Part shown: piece by piece, positions 1-8,416 of the stretch
Numbering within the stretch: the first letter of the stretch is position 1
How the letters are laid out: every line of letters begins with the position of its first letter
Assembly: GCA_021828925.1 (NCBI GenBank)
Contig: JAJZCT010000006.1
Coordinates: forward strand, 1-17,575
Direction of reading: 5' to 3'
DNA length: 17,575 nucleotides
Origin: Planctomycetota bacterium
Lineage (GTDB): Bacteria > Planctomycetota > Phycisphaerae > WQYP01
The notes under the pieces: model-generated
Told to the model about the DNA's origin: nothing
The model's input: the letters and a program-made list of their open reading frames with translations, nothing else
Database searches by the model: none
Translations under genes and position numbers: made by a program

Positions 1-7
1 TCGGTGT

Positions 8-2833
8 GTGTCCCATATACCGCCGCGCAACTCGGCCAGCATTCTCTCCGGTGGCAATTTTATCCCTGATAATACGGCCATTCCGCTGTCGGATATCCTC
101 AAGGGGTCCAGTTCACTGACCGATCTTTATGTCGAAGGCGTCAACCCCAGTGATCCGAACCCCGTGACCATCACGGTCAAGATTGATCCAACCGGGGATT
201 TTGCCAGCGGTGATAATACGATTTCCGATAAGGTAAATGTAACTGTCGCCAGCCTGCAATTGGTCTATACCGATGTCACCGGAATCTCGCACGCCAACCC
301 CACTAAGGCATTTACCACCAACATGGACCAGAACCGTATTGCGCCAAACTTGCAACCCGGCGGCATTGCCGCCGATTGGCAAAATGGTGTCGATGACGGC
401 TCACTGCTGCTGGTGCGGGCGGTAGGCTCGCAGGCACTGGAGAATCTGATCCACCAAGGCAACCTGACACTCGATTTCGGCCAACTCTTCCCGCATATTG
501 GTACGGGTATTTATTCGTTGCAATCCGATGGCAGTAATGGAGAATTGTTGCCCTTGAGCACTTGGCAGTCCAATCTCACCGCTGATACAGCGCTGAAGGG
601 CGTGCAGACCAACACCAACCCCGCCCAAGGCTCAACCCGATGGGAAGGCACCGCAGCCGGAGGGGCGGCGCTGGACGTTCTGGGCACGCAGTTCTACGAG
701 CCGCCGGCGGAATTTCTGCCGCAGGGCGAAAGCAGCAATGCCTTTTTCCGGCAAATCCATGTCGGTGTATCGCTGAACTATTCCAATACCACTCTGCCGC
801 CTCTGTATGCCGGTGCGAAGCCCGGCGCGCTGATGCTCACACGCCCGCCGGTGGTGTTTGTGCATGGAATCAACAGTGATCCCTATTCCGCCTGGCAGGG
901 GCCGGGTGGAATGGCGCAAACGCTGCAAGGCCAGAAATATATTATTACGCCCTTCTCATTTGCGGATCATTCCGGTGCCGCCAACGACTACGGATCCGGA
1001 CCGCTGACCAGCGATTGGCAGTCTGTCCAGAACGCGGTGGAAGCCACGATCGAAGACTTCCGGTACGGGCTGGTGAATAACTCCATTTACAATCCCGATA
1101 TTCCCTCGGGCAATCCGACCCTCGTCCCCACCGGCCTTGCCGAGGGGACGTTGATCGCGGTTCAGAAAGTGGATGTGGTAGCGCACAGCTATGGCGGGCT
1201 TTTGACGCGCTGGTACATGGAACAGGCCACGAACTCCAGCGGCGGCAAGCTGTTTGAGGATTTCCGCAATATTCGCAGCCTGGTTGAAATCGGCACGCCG
1301 AATTTGGGATCGCCGTTAGCGAATATGATTGACGCGATATATAGCAATCCGACAATTGGTAATGCACAAATCAACTCAGGACTGCTGGGCACGCTTGGAG
1401 GGCACACCGAGAAGAACGTCCTCACCTGGATGCAGAGCCAGGGCTACCTCGCGACAAGCCCGAACGGGGCCAATCCTTATCCATTCTTTGAAGACGCCGC
1501 TATTAACAGCCCGCTGTTGGCGCAGCTTAATGCGCTCGCCGCCGTGTTCAGTAATGGTGTCTCGTATGCGGCGGTATATGGGACACACACCGAATTACAA
1601 AAATTCGAGGGGCCTGTACCGTTTACTGAGTTGCCGATTTTCGGCGATATCCAGCCGCTAGGCCCCAACGGCGGTTCCTATTTTCCATGGATCCAGCAAC
1701 TTGACGGCGCGAACAACGACTCTATCGTGCCGACCTATAGCGCCATGCTGCCGGACACAGCTTATGACTACGGTGTGAACATGGACCATATTAACCTTGA
1801 GTCTGACCCGCAAGTTGAAGCACAAGTTCTAGCCTGGTTGGATAACCCGAATTTGCCGCTCGGCAGCACACAGCGCCAGGACATCCAACCCAGCAACGGC
1901 ACGCAGAATCAGGCCTTCGTGGTCTCAAACTCAGACCAGAATGCCTACAACGGCGGTAAAATTGGGTCCAATGGCGAGGTCACTGGTGCCGGCCTGAATC
2001 CATCTGCCATCGTCGGCGTGCAGCTCGATGGAATTGATTACAACACGGCAACATGGAACCTTTCCGTGACAACCGGCCCGAATGCAGGTGCTGGCGTCAA
2101 AAAGCCAATTCTTACCGGCATGGCCACCAAGAGCCAGTTAGTCAATGGCTTGACCATTTCACTTGTGTCGCCTGAAAATGAACACGGCGGATATGTTGGC
2201 CCCCTGGATACACTGGACTCGGTAGCGGTAACCTACGGTGAAGCAGGCGTGTTGGTGAACCCTACCGCGTGGGCCGCCGCCGGGCCAGGTGACTACGTGC
2301 CCTTTGAAATATCGGCACTGGAAATGGGGCGGTCGGTGGCCCCGGGCATCACCGGCCCATCCCTCAACGGTGTGCAGGCGGACTCCGCCACCCAGGCCGC
2401 TATGGTGGAGTACAGTCTGGGGGGCATTCTTTCGCCCGATACGCAAGTGAATCTGCCAACCTATACGCCGACCGCGCCGGTGGTGATCTCGGATAATCCC
2501 ACCGGTCAGATTCAGCTTCAACTTAATGGCGCATTCCAAGTGACGGATGCAACTTCAGGCAGCAGTCCGACTTCATACAGTGTAAAAATTTACGATAGCA
2601 ACAGTCATCTGCTATGGGAGGACGACGTTTCCGCCGCCGCGGAACCTCTCGGTGTCTGGAATGGATTGGCGTTAACGTACTCGCTGGCAGCGATATTGAA
2701 TCATGATTCCAACGGTAACATAATTGGTGTAGATGGTTCTTATGCCGGCCCGCTGAACATTTTTCAAAATTTCTGGCAGGCTGGTGTCACCAGCGATTCC
2801 GGCTATAACTCCGGCACCGTGGAGGTGCAGTGA
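8..2833 (+). CDS. PGAP1-like alpha/beta-hydrolase (lipase/esterase) with C-terminal module, 5' partial
   Basis: Predicted serine lipase/esterase. The reading frame is open to the window edge, so the GTG at 8 is only the first possible start and the true N-terminus (and any signal peptide) probably lies upstream. Residues 1-280 are a beta-rich, Asn/Thr/Gly-rich segment typical of surface or exported proteins. The hydrolase fold covers about 281-610: oxyanion-type motif VVFVHGIN (282-289), nucleophile elbow VVAHSYGG with Ser394, a likely acid Asp571 in NNDSIVP and a likely His594 in MDHINL. From about 611 (NPNLPLGS) a separate module runs to the end. The same module recurs downstream without a hydrolase part. 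The stop overlaps the next ATG (TGATG), implying coupled translation with the membrane protein. The fold and triad are clear. Substrate (lipid, polyester or other ester) and export route are unknown. A role as an antibacterial effector is only a hypothesis based on the array behind it. Confidence 0.85.
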   Translation: MSHIPPRNSASILSGGNFIPDNTAIPLSDILKGSSSLTDLYVEGVNPSDPNPVTITVKIDPTGDFASGDNTISDKVNVTVASLQLVYTDVTGISHANPTKAFTTNMDQNRIAPNLQPGGIAADWQNGVDDGSLLLVRAVGSQALENLIHQGNLTLDFGQLFPHIGTGIYSLQSDGSNGELLPLSTWQSNLTADTALKGVQTNTNPAQGSTRWEGTAAGGAALDVLGTQFYEPPAEFLPQGESSNAFFRQIHVGVSLNYSNTTLPPLYAGAKPGALMLTRPPVVFVHGINSDPYSAWQGPGGMAQTLQGQKYIITPFSFADHSGAANDYGSGPLTSDWQSVQNAVEATIEDFRYGLVNNSIYNPDIPSGNPTLVPTGLAEGTLIAVQKVDVVAHSYGGLLTRWYMEQATNSSGGKLFEDFRNIRSLVEIGTPNLGSPLANMIDAIYSNPTIGNAQINSGLLGTLGGHTEKNVLTWMQSQGYLATSPNGANPYPFFEDAAINSPLLAQLNALAAVFSNGVSYAAVYGTHTELQKFEGPVPFTELPIFGDIQPLGPNGGSYFPWIQQLDGANNDSIVPTYSAMLPDTAYDYGVNMDHINLESDPQVEAQVLAWLDNPNLPLGSTQRQDIQPSNGTQNQAFVVSNSDQNAYNGGKIGSNGEVTGAGLNPSAIVGVQLDGIDYNTATWNLSVTTGPNAGAGVKKPILTGMATKSQLVNGLTISLVSPENEHGGYVGPLDTLDSVAVTYGEAGVLVNPTAWAAAGPGDYVPFEISALEMGRSVAPGITGPSLNGVQADSATQAAMVEYSLGGILSPDTQVNLPTYTPTAPVVISDNPTGQIQLQLNGAFQVTDATSGSSPTSYSVKIYDSNSHLLWEDDVSAAAEPLGVWNGLALTYSLAAILNHDSNGNIIGVDGSYAGPLNIFQNFWQAGVTSDSGYNSGTVEVQ
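1838..2830 (+). repeat. Array module 1 (C-terminal domain of the lipase)
   Basis: Reference copy of the repeated protein module, residues ~611-941 of the lipase. Landmarks shared with later copies are NPNLPLGS at the start, DQNAYNGG, AGLNPSAIVGVQLDG, DYNTATWNLSVTTG, ILTGM, ITISLVSPE-like, GDYVPFEISALEMGR, VNLPTYTP, QLQLNGAFQVTD, KIYDSNSHLLWEDD, VWNGLALTYSL and NFW near the end. Its nearest relative is the whole of the 4329-5330 ORF. The predicted character is beta-rich and soluble. I do not recognise it as a named family. Confidence 0.8.
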
Positions 2834-3324
2834 TGGGAAGGCTGGATGACCGCAAAAGTCTGATGCTAAAAGTTTTGGTGGGTGCCAGGAAATTGATTGG
2901 GTTGGCCTTCGTACTGGAAGGAGTGGTTTCACTGTTGGTTTACGAGTTCGGCGGTGGTCAGTCCATTTGGGGCATTGACGGCTATAGCCTTCCCAATTGG
3001 CAGGTAGATTTGAAATTCACGCTTATGTTTTGGCCTATAGGGGTTCCGATTTGCCTCGCTATATTTTGTTTGGCCCTCGGCGGTTTCTGGTCGGTACTTT
3101 TAGGCAGGGCGTGGCTTATCTGGGCACTGCGAGCCATTTCCGTTCCATTGGGGTGCTATGTGGCATGGGGCATCACCAATGAATTACAAACAGGAAATCC
3201 CTTCGACTATCGGGGAGCGTTCGTGATGTCGGCGTTTGTGCTGTCACCTTGGGTCATCCCCATCCGGCGGCGGAAACCTTTATCGCCCTTCGAAGGCCCC
3301 GCCCCAAATGTCGGAGGCGAATGA
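2833..3324 (+). CDS. Small multi-pass membrane protein 1 of the array
   Basis: A 163-residue protein of unknown function with about four hydrophobic segments: roughly residues 20-37, 63-85, 92-112 and 126-143. It ends in a basic tail (WVIPIRRRK) that suggests a cytoplasmic C-terminus. ATG 2833 is chosen because it overlaps the lipase stop (TGATG). The GTG at 2830 in the same frame is also possible. It is related to the membrane protein at 9605-10054: FTLMFWPIGVP matches FTLMFPPVFVP, and both end W(V/I)(I/V)P(I/T)RRR. Its own stop overlaps the next module start (ATGA). The fixed pairing of each module with such a protein suggests they work together, as partner, anchor or immunity protein. Nothing in the sequence decides which. 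Confidence 0.8.
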   Translation: MGRLDDRKSLMLKVLVGARKLIGLAFVLEGVVSLLVYEFGGGQSIWGIDGYSLPNWQVDLKFTLMFWPIGVPICLAIFCLALGGFWSVLLGRAWLIWALRAISVPLGCYVAWGITNELQTGNPFDYRGAFVMSAFVLSPWVIPIRRRKPLSPFEGPAPNVGGE

Positions 3325-3806
3325 TGGTATCGCTCCTCGCCAATCCTAATCTTCCGCTGGGCAGTTCCCAAAGGACCGCCGCGGGCACAAACGGATGGCA
3401 GCCGCCTGTCGGTGACCGGAACGCATACAGCAACAGCGCCGGCAACGTTCTCCAGAGCGGAACGAACTCCGGCTCCAGCACGGAAGTTTCCGGCACCGGC
3501 CTGAATCCAGGTGCGATTGTCGGTGTAAAACTGGACGGCACCGATTACAACTTAACAAGCTGGGATGCGTATAACAATGCCGGTGCGCAATATCCCGTGT
3601 TCACGGGGATGGTGCATGTGTCGCAACTTACCGCAGGGGTGAATTTCTCCTATAATGCAAGTTATGATGACACCCTTGCACTCAGCGATTACACGCTTAC
3701 CGGCCCGCTGGGATCAGCACCGTGGAACGATGGCCTGTTCCAAGAGCTTAACCAAAGCATCATCGGAAACTTTAGCTCAGGAGACAGTTATGTGCCGGGA
3801 TCGTGA
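3321..3806 (+). CDS. Free-standing array module 2, internally deleted
   Basis: A 161-residue protein of unknown function, homologous to the lipase C-terminal module but with no hydrolase part and no signal peptide. ATG 3321 overlaps the stop of the preceding membrane protein (ATGA) and has GGAGG eight bases upstream of it at 3313. The protein opens SLLANPNLPLGSSQR and keeps the N-terminal half (TGLNPGAIVGVKLDG, PVFTGM). It then jumps from YDDTLALSDY straight to TLTGPLGSAPWNDGLFQELN, a tail found also in module 4. The whole middle (the DYVPFE..MGR block and beyond) is missing, so this is an in-frame internal deletion relative to modules 1 and 3. The last 17 bases overlap the next gene. It may be a functional short version or a decaying copy. 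Confidence 0.75.
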   Translation: MMVSLLANPNLPLGSSQRTAAGTNGWQPPVGDRNAYSNSAGNVLQSGTNSGSSTEVSGTGLNPGAIVGVKLDGTDYNLTSWDAYNNAGAQYPVFTGMVHVSQLTAGVNFSYNASYDDTLALSDYTLTGPLGSAPWNDGLFQELNQSIIGNFSSGDSYVPGS

Positions 3807-4317
3807 CACAGGCCGGTCCGTTGCACCTCGTCTCCCTGCGCCAGTATTAACTCCGGCGCTCAAGATTGCCGTGCGTGCGATGTGTATTGTTGGGGTAGCG
3901 ACATGCGCAGCGTCGTTGCAGATGCCCGCAGCATACCTTGGGTTCAACAACTGCAATGCGTTTCCGACATGGTACCTGATTTCGGCCTCAGTGGTATTTT
4001 CGCTGATTGTTGCGGTTGCAATGCCTTGGCTTCCATTAATCGGGCTGTGGTTCTGGATAGGTGCCCTGACGTGCGTGATAACGGTTTTTCGCCCGGGCGG
4101 CCCGATGGCCTCGCTGCTGGGACCACTCCTGTCGTCGGGGCTACTCGCTGGTTGGATATTAGCATCTGCTGGCTTTGATGCGCGTTGCGGTCACGATCTT
4201 TACGGCGGTGTTGTTTTCGCCGTTGGCTGTAGTTTGATGTTTATTAGCACCCTGCCCGGCCTTTATTATTGGATTAAACTGCGGTTACCGGGGAGGAAAA
4301 AAAATGGGACTTTTTGA
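3790..4317 (+). CDS. Small multi-pass membrane protein 2 of the array
   Basis: A 175-residue protein of unknown function with about four to five hydrophobic segments (near residues 30-50, 60-80, 84-102, 110-130 and 142-162) and a basic end (KLRLPGRKK). ATG 3790 lies inside the end of module 2 (17-nt overlap), with AGGAG at 3779, so coupled translation is likely. It is related to membrane protein 3: both have an SLxMP block after the first helix, a TWYL/LWYL segment, and an F(Y)RPxxP loop before the fourth helix. Its first residues, MCRDRDTGR, recur as MCPDRNLKQ in the scar ORF at 9414, which shows that module 4 once had the same kind of partner. Function unknown. Confidence 0.78.
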   Translation: MCRDRDTGRSVAPRLPAPVLTPALKIAVRAMCIVGVATCAASLQMPAAYLGFNNCNAFPTWYLISASVVFSLIVAVAMPWLPLIGLWFWIGALTCVITVFRPGGPMASLLGPLLSSGLLAGWILASAGFDARCGHDLYGGVVFAVGCSLMFISTLPGLYYWIKLRLPGRKKNGTF

Positions 4318-4328
4318 CGGGAGGCGCT

Positions 4329-5330
4329 ATGTTGGCGTTGCTTTCTAATCCAACGCCCTCGCCGGGCAACGCCGAAGCCGCAGATGCCGCAGCCGCCGCC
4401 GATCCGTCCGGCCAAACTGGCTGGAATGCGCCGGTGTCGGATCGCAACGCGTACAATGGCGGGACGAGTGTCAACGGTGCCGGCACGGAGGTTACAAACG
4501 CGGGTCTGAATCCAGACGCTATTGTCGGTGTGCGGCTGGACAACAGCGATTATAATACGACTACTTGGGACTTGTCCGTCACAACCGGTGCTACTGCCGG
4601 CGCTGGTATTAAAAATCCGGTGCTCACCGGTATGGTGCAAAAGAGTCAGCTCGAGACTGGCATCACCATTTCGCTGGTCTCGCCAGAGTTCGATTCCGTG
4701 GGAGGCTACACCGGCTTCAACGACACGATGGACACCGCCACAATTAAATATGGCGACCCGGGCCTCACCCTTAACGCCAATGCGTGGTCGGCGGCTGGGC
4801 CGAATGATTATGTCCCGTTCGAGATTAATACCCTTGAGATGGGCCGGGGTCTGACGCAGGGTGTCACGGGCCCAACTTTTGCTGGCGTGCAGGATGACGG
4901 TGTTACAGGGTATGCGCTGGTGGGCTACACGCTTGGTAATCTCACGTCGCCCGCAACGCAGGTGAACCTTCCTGCATACACGCCAGCCACACCCGCGATC
5001 ACCGCCGATAGCCCCACCGGAGCGATTCAGATTACGCTCAACGGTGCATTCCAGGCCACGGACTCAACATCAAACTCCTATGAGGTCAAGCTTTACGACA
5101 CAAACAGCCACCTGCTCTACGAGGACGATTTGCCGACATCAGGTTACGCGGGGACATGGAACGGGCTGGCGTGGAGCTATTCGCTCGTGGTTGATCTGGG
5201 CCACAATTCCAGTGGCCAGATCATCTGCCCGACGGGCGCAGTGATACCCAGCCCGGCGGAAATCTTGCAGAACTTCTGGGAATCAGTGCTTTCAAATCCA
5301 CTTGATTCTAGCACGGTGGGGGTGCAGTGA
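4329..5330 (+). CDS. Free-standing array module 3, full length
   Basis: A 333-residue protein that matches the lipase C-terminal module along its whole length: NAPVSDRNAYNGG, AGLNPDAIVGVRLD, DYNTTTWDLSVTTG, PVLTGM, TISLVSPE, NDYVPFEINTLEMGRG, VNLPAYTPATP, ITLNGAFQATD, KLYDTNSHLLYEDD, TWNGLAWSYSL and a final DSSTVGVQ. The lipase domain is absent and the start (LLSNPTPSPGN) sits exactly where the module begins in the lipase. That is what a duplicated C-terminal cassette would look like. ATG 4329 has GGGAGG five bases upstream; an in-frame TTG at 4314 is less likely. No signal peptide is visible, so on its own it would stay in the cytoplasm unless exported by another route. The stop overlaps the next ATG (TGATG). 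Function unknown. Confidence 0.82.
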   Translation: MLALLSNPTPSPGNAEAADAAAAADPSGQTGWNAPVSDRNAYNGGTSVNGAGTEVTNAGLNPDAIVGVRLDNSDYNTTTWDLSVTTGATAGAGIKNPVLTGMVQKSQLETGITISLVSPEFDSVGGYTGFNDTMDTATIKYGDPGLTLNANAWSAAGPNDYVPFEINTLEMGRGLTQGVTGPTFAGVQDDGVTGYALVGYTLGNLTSPATQVNLPAYTPATPAITADSPTGAIQITLNGAFQATDSTSNSYEVKLYDTNSHLLYEDDLPTSGYAGTWNGLAWSYSLVVDLGHNSSGQIICPTGAVIPSPAEILQNFWESVLSNPLDSSTVGVQ

Positions 5331-5869
5331 TGGCGGAAAAAATCGCCCAAACGATGGAGGGTGAGCGCGGCACCCCCTCCAACCTACGTTCAACGATTGC
5401 CTGGACGATCTACGCCCTCGGCTGGGTTGTGTGCTTCGTGTCGCTCTGGATGCCGGGAGTGGCGTTCGGAACGACGGGGGCCTACGTAGTTCTCTGGTAC
5501 CTGATGTTGATGGCGGCGACGACCCTATTTGGGCGAGCGGGGGCTACGCCGGAGTTGGCACCGGTTTTCTGGATCTATTACCTTGGCGCGATCGCCTCGC
5601 TCGTGGCCGGTTTCTATCGACCGACACCGGCCGCCGTGCGCTGGTGCATTCGCACCGCGTCGTTGGGCCTTCTGGTAGCTCCGGCCATCGCGTGGCTGTA
5701 CCTGTGGTCGCCGTCTAGGCCACTTTTCTTTGGGCTCCCCACTCTCGCTCTAGGCAGCATGCTGATCTTCATCGGAGTCTGGCTGATTCCGCCCCGGAAA
5801 AATGATAGGAAGGCCGCCGGAAAAGGTGGAAAACAACGCACCGCGATCGACGCCAATCGGGATTCCTGA
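5330..5869 (+). CDS. Small multi-pass membrane protein 3 of the array
   Basis: A 179-residue protein with about five hydrophobic segments (near 25-45, 51-68, 78-98, 108-126 and 134-152) and a long basic, polar C-terminal tail (PPRKNDRKAAGKGGK). ATG 5330 overlaps the module 3 stop (TGATG); the GTG at 5327 would add one residue. It is homologous to the other membrane proteins of the array, most visibly to number 2 (SLWMP, YRPTP loop) and in its ending (WLIPPRK compared with WVIPIRR and WIVPTRR). The family is clearly diverging faster than the modules they accompany. I do not recognise it as a named family. Role inferred only from its fixed position behind each module. Confidence 0.78.
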   Translation: MAEKIAQTMEGERGTPSNLRSTIAWTIYALGWVVCFVSLWMPGVAFGTTGAYVVLWYLMLMAATTLFGRAGATPELAPVFWIYYLGAIASLVAGFYRPTPAAVRWCIRTASLGLLVAPAIAWLYLWSPSRPLFFGLPTLALGSMLIFIGVWLIPPRKNDRKAAGKGGKQRTAIDANRDS

Positions 5870-5883
5870 ATGGGGGAAACGTG

Positions 5884-6059
5884 ATGGTGTATGCAAACAG
5901 ATCACGGTTTTCAGTGTTCAGTTTTCACTGGGCGGCGGCCGAGCCGAATGATTATGTTCCATTCTTAGCCGCAACGCTGGCCATGGGCCGGGGGGTGGAT
6001 GAGAGTATTTCTTCGCCTTATATGTCCGCGCCATTTGAATTGGGCGGGCCGGATTCGAT
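5884..6059 (+). pseudogene. Array module 4, 5' fragment (split by IS66)
   Basis: The 5' part of a module gene interrupted by the IS66 element. ATG 5884 (GTG 5881 also in frame) follows a GGGGG stretch at 5872. After an unrelated opening of about 16 residues, WAAAEPNDYVPFLAATLAMGRG aligns with WSAAGPNDYVPFEINTLEMGRG of module 3. The N-terminal half of the module was therefore already lost before the IS arrived. The frame runs into the 8-bp target sequence as Asp-Ser-Met. Joined to 8977-9430 with one copy of GATTCGAT it gives an uninterrupted 209-residue frame. In its present state the ORF runs on into IS sequence and stops at 6123. Confidence 0.82.
6052..6059. repeat. IS66 target-site duplication, left copy
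   Basis: GATTCGAT immediately before the left inverted repeat, repeated exactly at 8969-8976 after the right inverted repeat. Eight bases is the duplication length usual for the IS66 family. Confidence 0.95.
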
Positions 6060-6086
6060 GTGTCCGTCCTACGAACCACATCTACC
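6060..6086 (+). repeat. IS66 terminal inverted repeat, left
   Basis: Begins GTGTCCGTCCTACGAACC and pairs with 8942-8968, mismatching at positions 19 and 25 only. Confidence 0.93.
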
Positions 6087-6134
6087 GGGGAGTTTTCTGA
6101 TAGGGGATAATCTGCGGGCATGAGGAACGGATTA

Positions 6135-7886
6135 TCAGGCCTGGCGAATCAGAACGCTTTTGTTTTCAGCGAGTTGGCGCTGTTTCCAGACATCGGGCAG
6201 CCATTGGCGGACCTGCGTGATGGGTGTGGAGGGCAGATTGGCCAGCAATTGCGTGAGATACAATTCCACATTGATCTCGTGGCGGCGGCAGGTGCTGGTC
6301 ATGCTGGCCAGGATGGCGGCGGTTTGGCCGCCGCGGACAGACCCCACAAACAGGAAGTTCTTTCGCCCCAGGGCAATACGCTTCATTTCCTGTTCCGCCA
6401 AGTTGTTATCCATTCGTACCGCCGAGTCTCTGGTAAAGACCTTCAGGGATTCCCATTGGTTCAGGCAATACCCGATCGCTGTGTTAACCGGATGCTTGGG
6501 CAGCACCGTGGCTTTCCAGTGCAGCAACCTCTCATGGAGTTGAGCCAGAATCGGCACACTTCTCTCCTGGCGCAGGGCCAGATGGGCCTGCGGGTCAAGG
6601 TTCTGCTTTTGGGCCTGGCGTTCCAGATCAAAGAGCTTACCTATCAGGTGCTCGGCCTCCCTGGCAATCTCCGGTGCCATGGGACTGACATCCGTGAACT
6701 TTCTACGCGCATGGGCCCAGCAGCCCGCCTTGGTCATATTGCCTTCCACGCAGATACCATCGTAGGCTCCATACGCATCAGCCAGCAGTGTCTGATTAAA
6801 GCCTTCCAAAAATGTCGCAGGACCATCCCGACTGCGACTTTCGGTAAAGTCAAAGACGTTGTAAGCATGTTCCGCATCACCCCGGTAAATCCACATCCGG
6901 GCTTTTTTGGTCTTTTCCGGAGCCAACAGCGGCATGATCGTGTCATCCGTGGCCGTCACATGGCTGGCTTTGACTTCCTGGACCATTACGTCATACACCG
7001 GCTTAACCAGATCGGCCACATCCGTCATCCACTGACACATCGTGCCACGGGTAACGTCAAATCCCTGCCGGGCAAATATCCCTTCCAGACGATACAGCGG
7101 CAGATGATCTGCGAATTTGCTGCTTACCACATGCGCCAGAAGCCCCGGCCCCGGCAATCCCTTGGCAATGGGAGCCTCGGGTTTGTCCGCCAGAACAATC
7201 TGCGAACCGGTCTCGGCGGCGGATTGCTCGCAGCTTCGGCAGACATATTTGACCTGGATATGCTCAATACGCACAAAGTGGGGCGGAATGCGTTCCACCT
7301 GCCAACTGGAATCCCGTCCCATCTCCTGCCGTTGCTGCTGACAGACCGGACAGGCTTTTTCCGATTCCGGAAGGTCATGAAGGCACTGCTGTATCGGCAG
7401 ATGTTTCATATTCTCCACATCCCGCCGTCCCTTGCGAATATGCCGCGTGGGTTCTGTAACGGCATTCACAGGCGTCAGGCCGGTCGTGGACGAGTCGGCC
7501 GAATCGGGTTCTGTCAGGGAATCCTGGGACGATTCCAGCGGCTTTTCTTCCAGCAGTTCGGCAAATTTCAACAACAGTTGTCCGGTGCTGATCTTATCGG
7601 CACGGGAGCCGTAATGGTGTTGCAGCAATATGTTAAGCCGGTATTGCAGACGCAGCTTGTCCATGGCCAGATCGTCGTTGCGCTTCTGCAATTCCGTAAG
7701 ACGAGCTGTCAATTCCGCCTGGCGGGCGGCCAGTGTCTGTTCCTGGGATTCCCATTGCCGGGCGTTTTGTTCCAGTGTGTCAACGCGGTTCTGAACGGCG
7801 ACGATCTGCTGCAGGTGTTCCCGCCGCTGCTTACGCAGCAGGGCTTTAAGGGCGGCGGGATCATCAGGTAACGCGGCGTTCAACAT
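6135..7886 (-). CDS. tnpC: IS66 transposase TnpC
   Basis: The 583-residue DDE transposase of the IS66 family, of normal length. The opening MLNAALPDDPAALKALL is the usual TnpC start. A leucine/glutamine-rich coiled coil (about 15-90) follows, then a zinc-binding region with Cys179/Cys182 and Cys216/Cys219. The catalytic core has TATDDT (Asp314/315), LLADAYGAYD (Asp370) and the NNLAEQEMKR motif carrying Glu498, followed by GRKNFLF. The C-terminal VRQWLPDVWK is also family-typical. The start is confirmed by homology, yet no ribosome-binding site lies ahead of it. A near-consensus promoter ends seven bases upstream, so translation is probably leaderless. A long open frame on the opposite strand is only its shadow. 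Confidence 0.95.
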   Translation of the reverse strand: MLNAALPDDPAALKALLRKQRREHLQQIVAVQNRVDTLEQNARQWESQEQTLAARQAELTARLTELQKRNDDLAMDKLRLQYRLNILLQHHYGSRADKISTGQLLLKFAELLEEKPLESSQDSLTEPDSADSSTTGLTPVNAVTEPTRHIRKGRRDVENMKHLPIQQCLHDLPESEKACPVCQQQRQEMGRDSSWQVERIPPHFVRIEHIQVKYVCRSCEQSAAETGSQIVLADKPEAPIAKGLPGPGLLAHVVSSKFADHLPLYRLEGIFARQGFDVTRGTMCQWMTDVADLVKPVYDVMVQEVKASHVTATDDTIMPLLAPEKTKKARMWIYRGDAEHAYNVFDFTESRSRDGPATFLEGFNQTLLADAYGAYDGICVEGNMTKAGCWAHARRKFTDVSPMAPEIAREAEHLIGKLFDLERQAQKQNLDPQAHLALRQERSVPILAQLHERLLHWKATVLPKHPVNTAIGYCLNQWESLKVFTRDSAVRMDNNLAEQEMKRIALGRKNFLFVGSVRGGQTAAILASMTSTCRRHEINVELYLTQLLANLPSTPITQVRQWLPDVWKQRQLAENKSVLIRQA

Positions 7887-7893
7887 GACAGAG

Positions 7894-7922
7894 AGTATAA
7901 CGGATCGGGTCTATCATGTCAA
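7894..7922 (-). promoter_or_regulatory. Near-consensus sigma-70-type promoter for tnpC
   Basis: Reading the - strand: TTGACA (7922-7917), 17-bp spacer, TATACT (7899-7894). The tnpC ATG begins at 7886, eight bases after the end of the -10 box, where the transcription start would be expected. The resulting mRNA would have essentially no 5' leader. The surrounding 104 bp between tnpB and tnpC are strongly AT-rich compared with the flanking genes. Confidence 0.7.
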
Positions 7923-7990
7923 GTCATATTGTCATGTATATTACTATTATTTTAATATCAGGTAATAGCGTTATGTCTATCACGATTATG

Positions 7991-8416
7991 TTATGTCCCG
8001 CCTGCAACGCCCGCCGTCGGACCTGTGAGGTTCACCGCCGCTGCGGGCTTGGCGTACCGTGGGGACCGTCGGATACTGCCCAGATCAATACCTTCCAGTA
8101 ACATCGCCAGTTCGCTGGCCGTCAGTTCCACAGCAGCGGAACTATGGGCAGGTTTGGGAATCCGAAACGCCCCTTGTTCCAGTCGCTTATACCAAAGCGC
8201 CAGTCCATCGCGATCCCAGTACAGGATTTTCAGGCGATCTCTGCGGCGGGCGGTAAATAAAAACAGGTCCCCGGACAGAGGGTCCGCTTGCATGGCCTGC
8301 TGAACAATCTGGGCCAGCGTATAAAAGCCCCAACGCATGTCCGCAGGGGTCAGGCACAGATATATCCGCATGGGTACGCAACGATCCATATCCCGAAGGC
8401 TTGGCAGTGTTATCAT
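7991..8416 (-). CDS. tnpB: IS66 accessory protein TnpB
   Basis: A 141-residue IS66 Orf2 protein, needed with TnpA for transposition of many IS66 elements; its biochemical role is not established. Family landmarks: the MRIYLCLTPADMRWGFYTLA region, DPLSGDLFLFTARRRDRLK, ILYWDRDGLALWYKRLEQG and FRIP. ATG 8416 is chosen over an upstream ATG at 8488 because it overlaps the tnpA stop (ATGA), the normal coupling in this family, and gives the usual length. It ends about 100 bp before tnpC. Confidence 0.92.
   Translation of the reverse strand: MITLPSLRDMDRCVPMRIYLCLTPADMRWGFYTLAQIVQQAMQADPLSGDLFLFTARRRDRLKILYWDRDGLALWYKRLEQGAFRIPKPAHSSAAVELTASELAMLLEGIDLGSIRRSPRYAKPAAAVNLTGPTAGVAGGT

Noticed and set aside
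4314..4328. TTG start at 4314 for module 3.
   Set aside because: ATG 4329 has a well-placed GGGAGG, and the TTG lies inside that ribosome-binding region.
6120..7871. A 583-codon open frame on the + strand antisense to tnpC.
   Set aside because: It lies almost exactly opposite tnpC, has no ribosome-binding site or recognisable motif, and its composition is that of a complementary-strand shadow; the - strand frame has the full set of IS66 transposase motifs.
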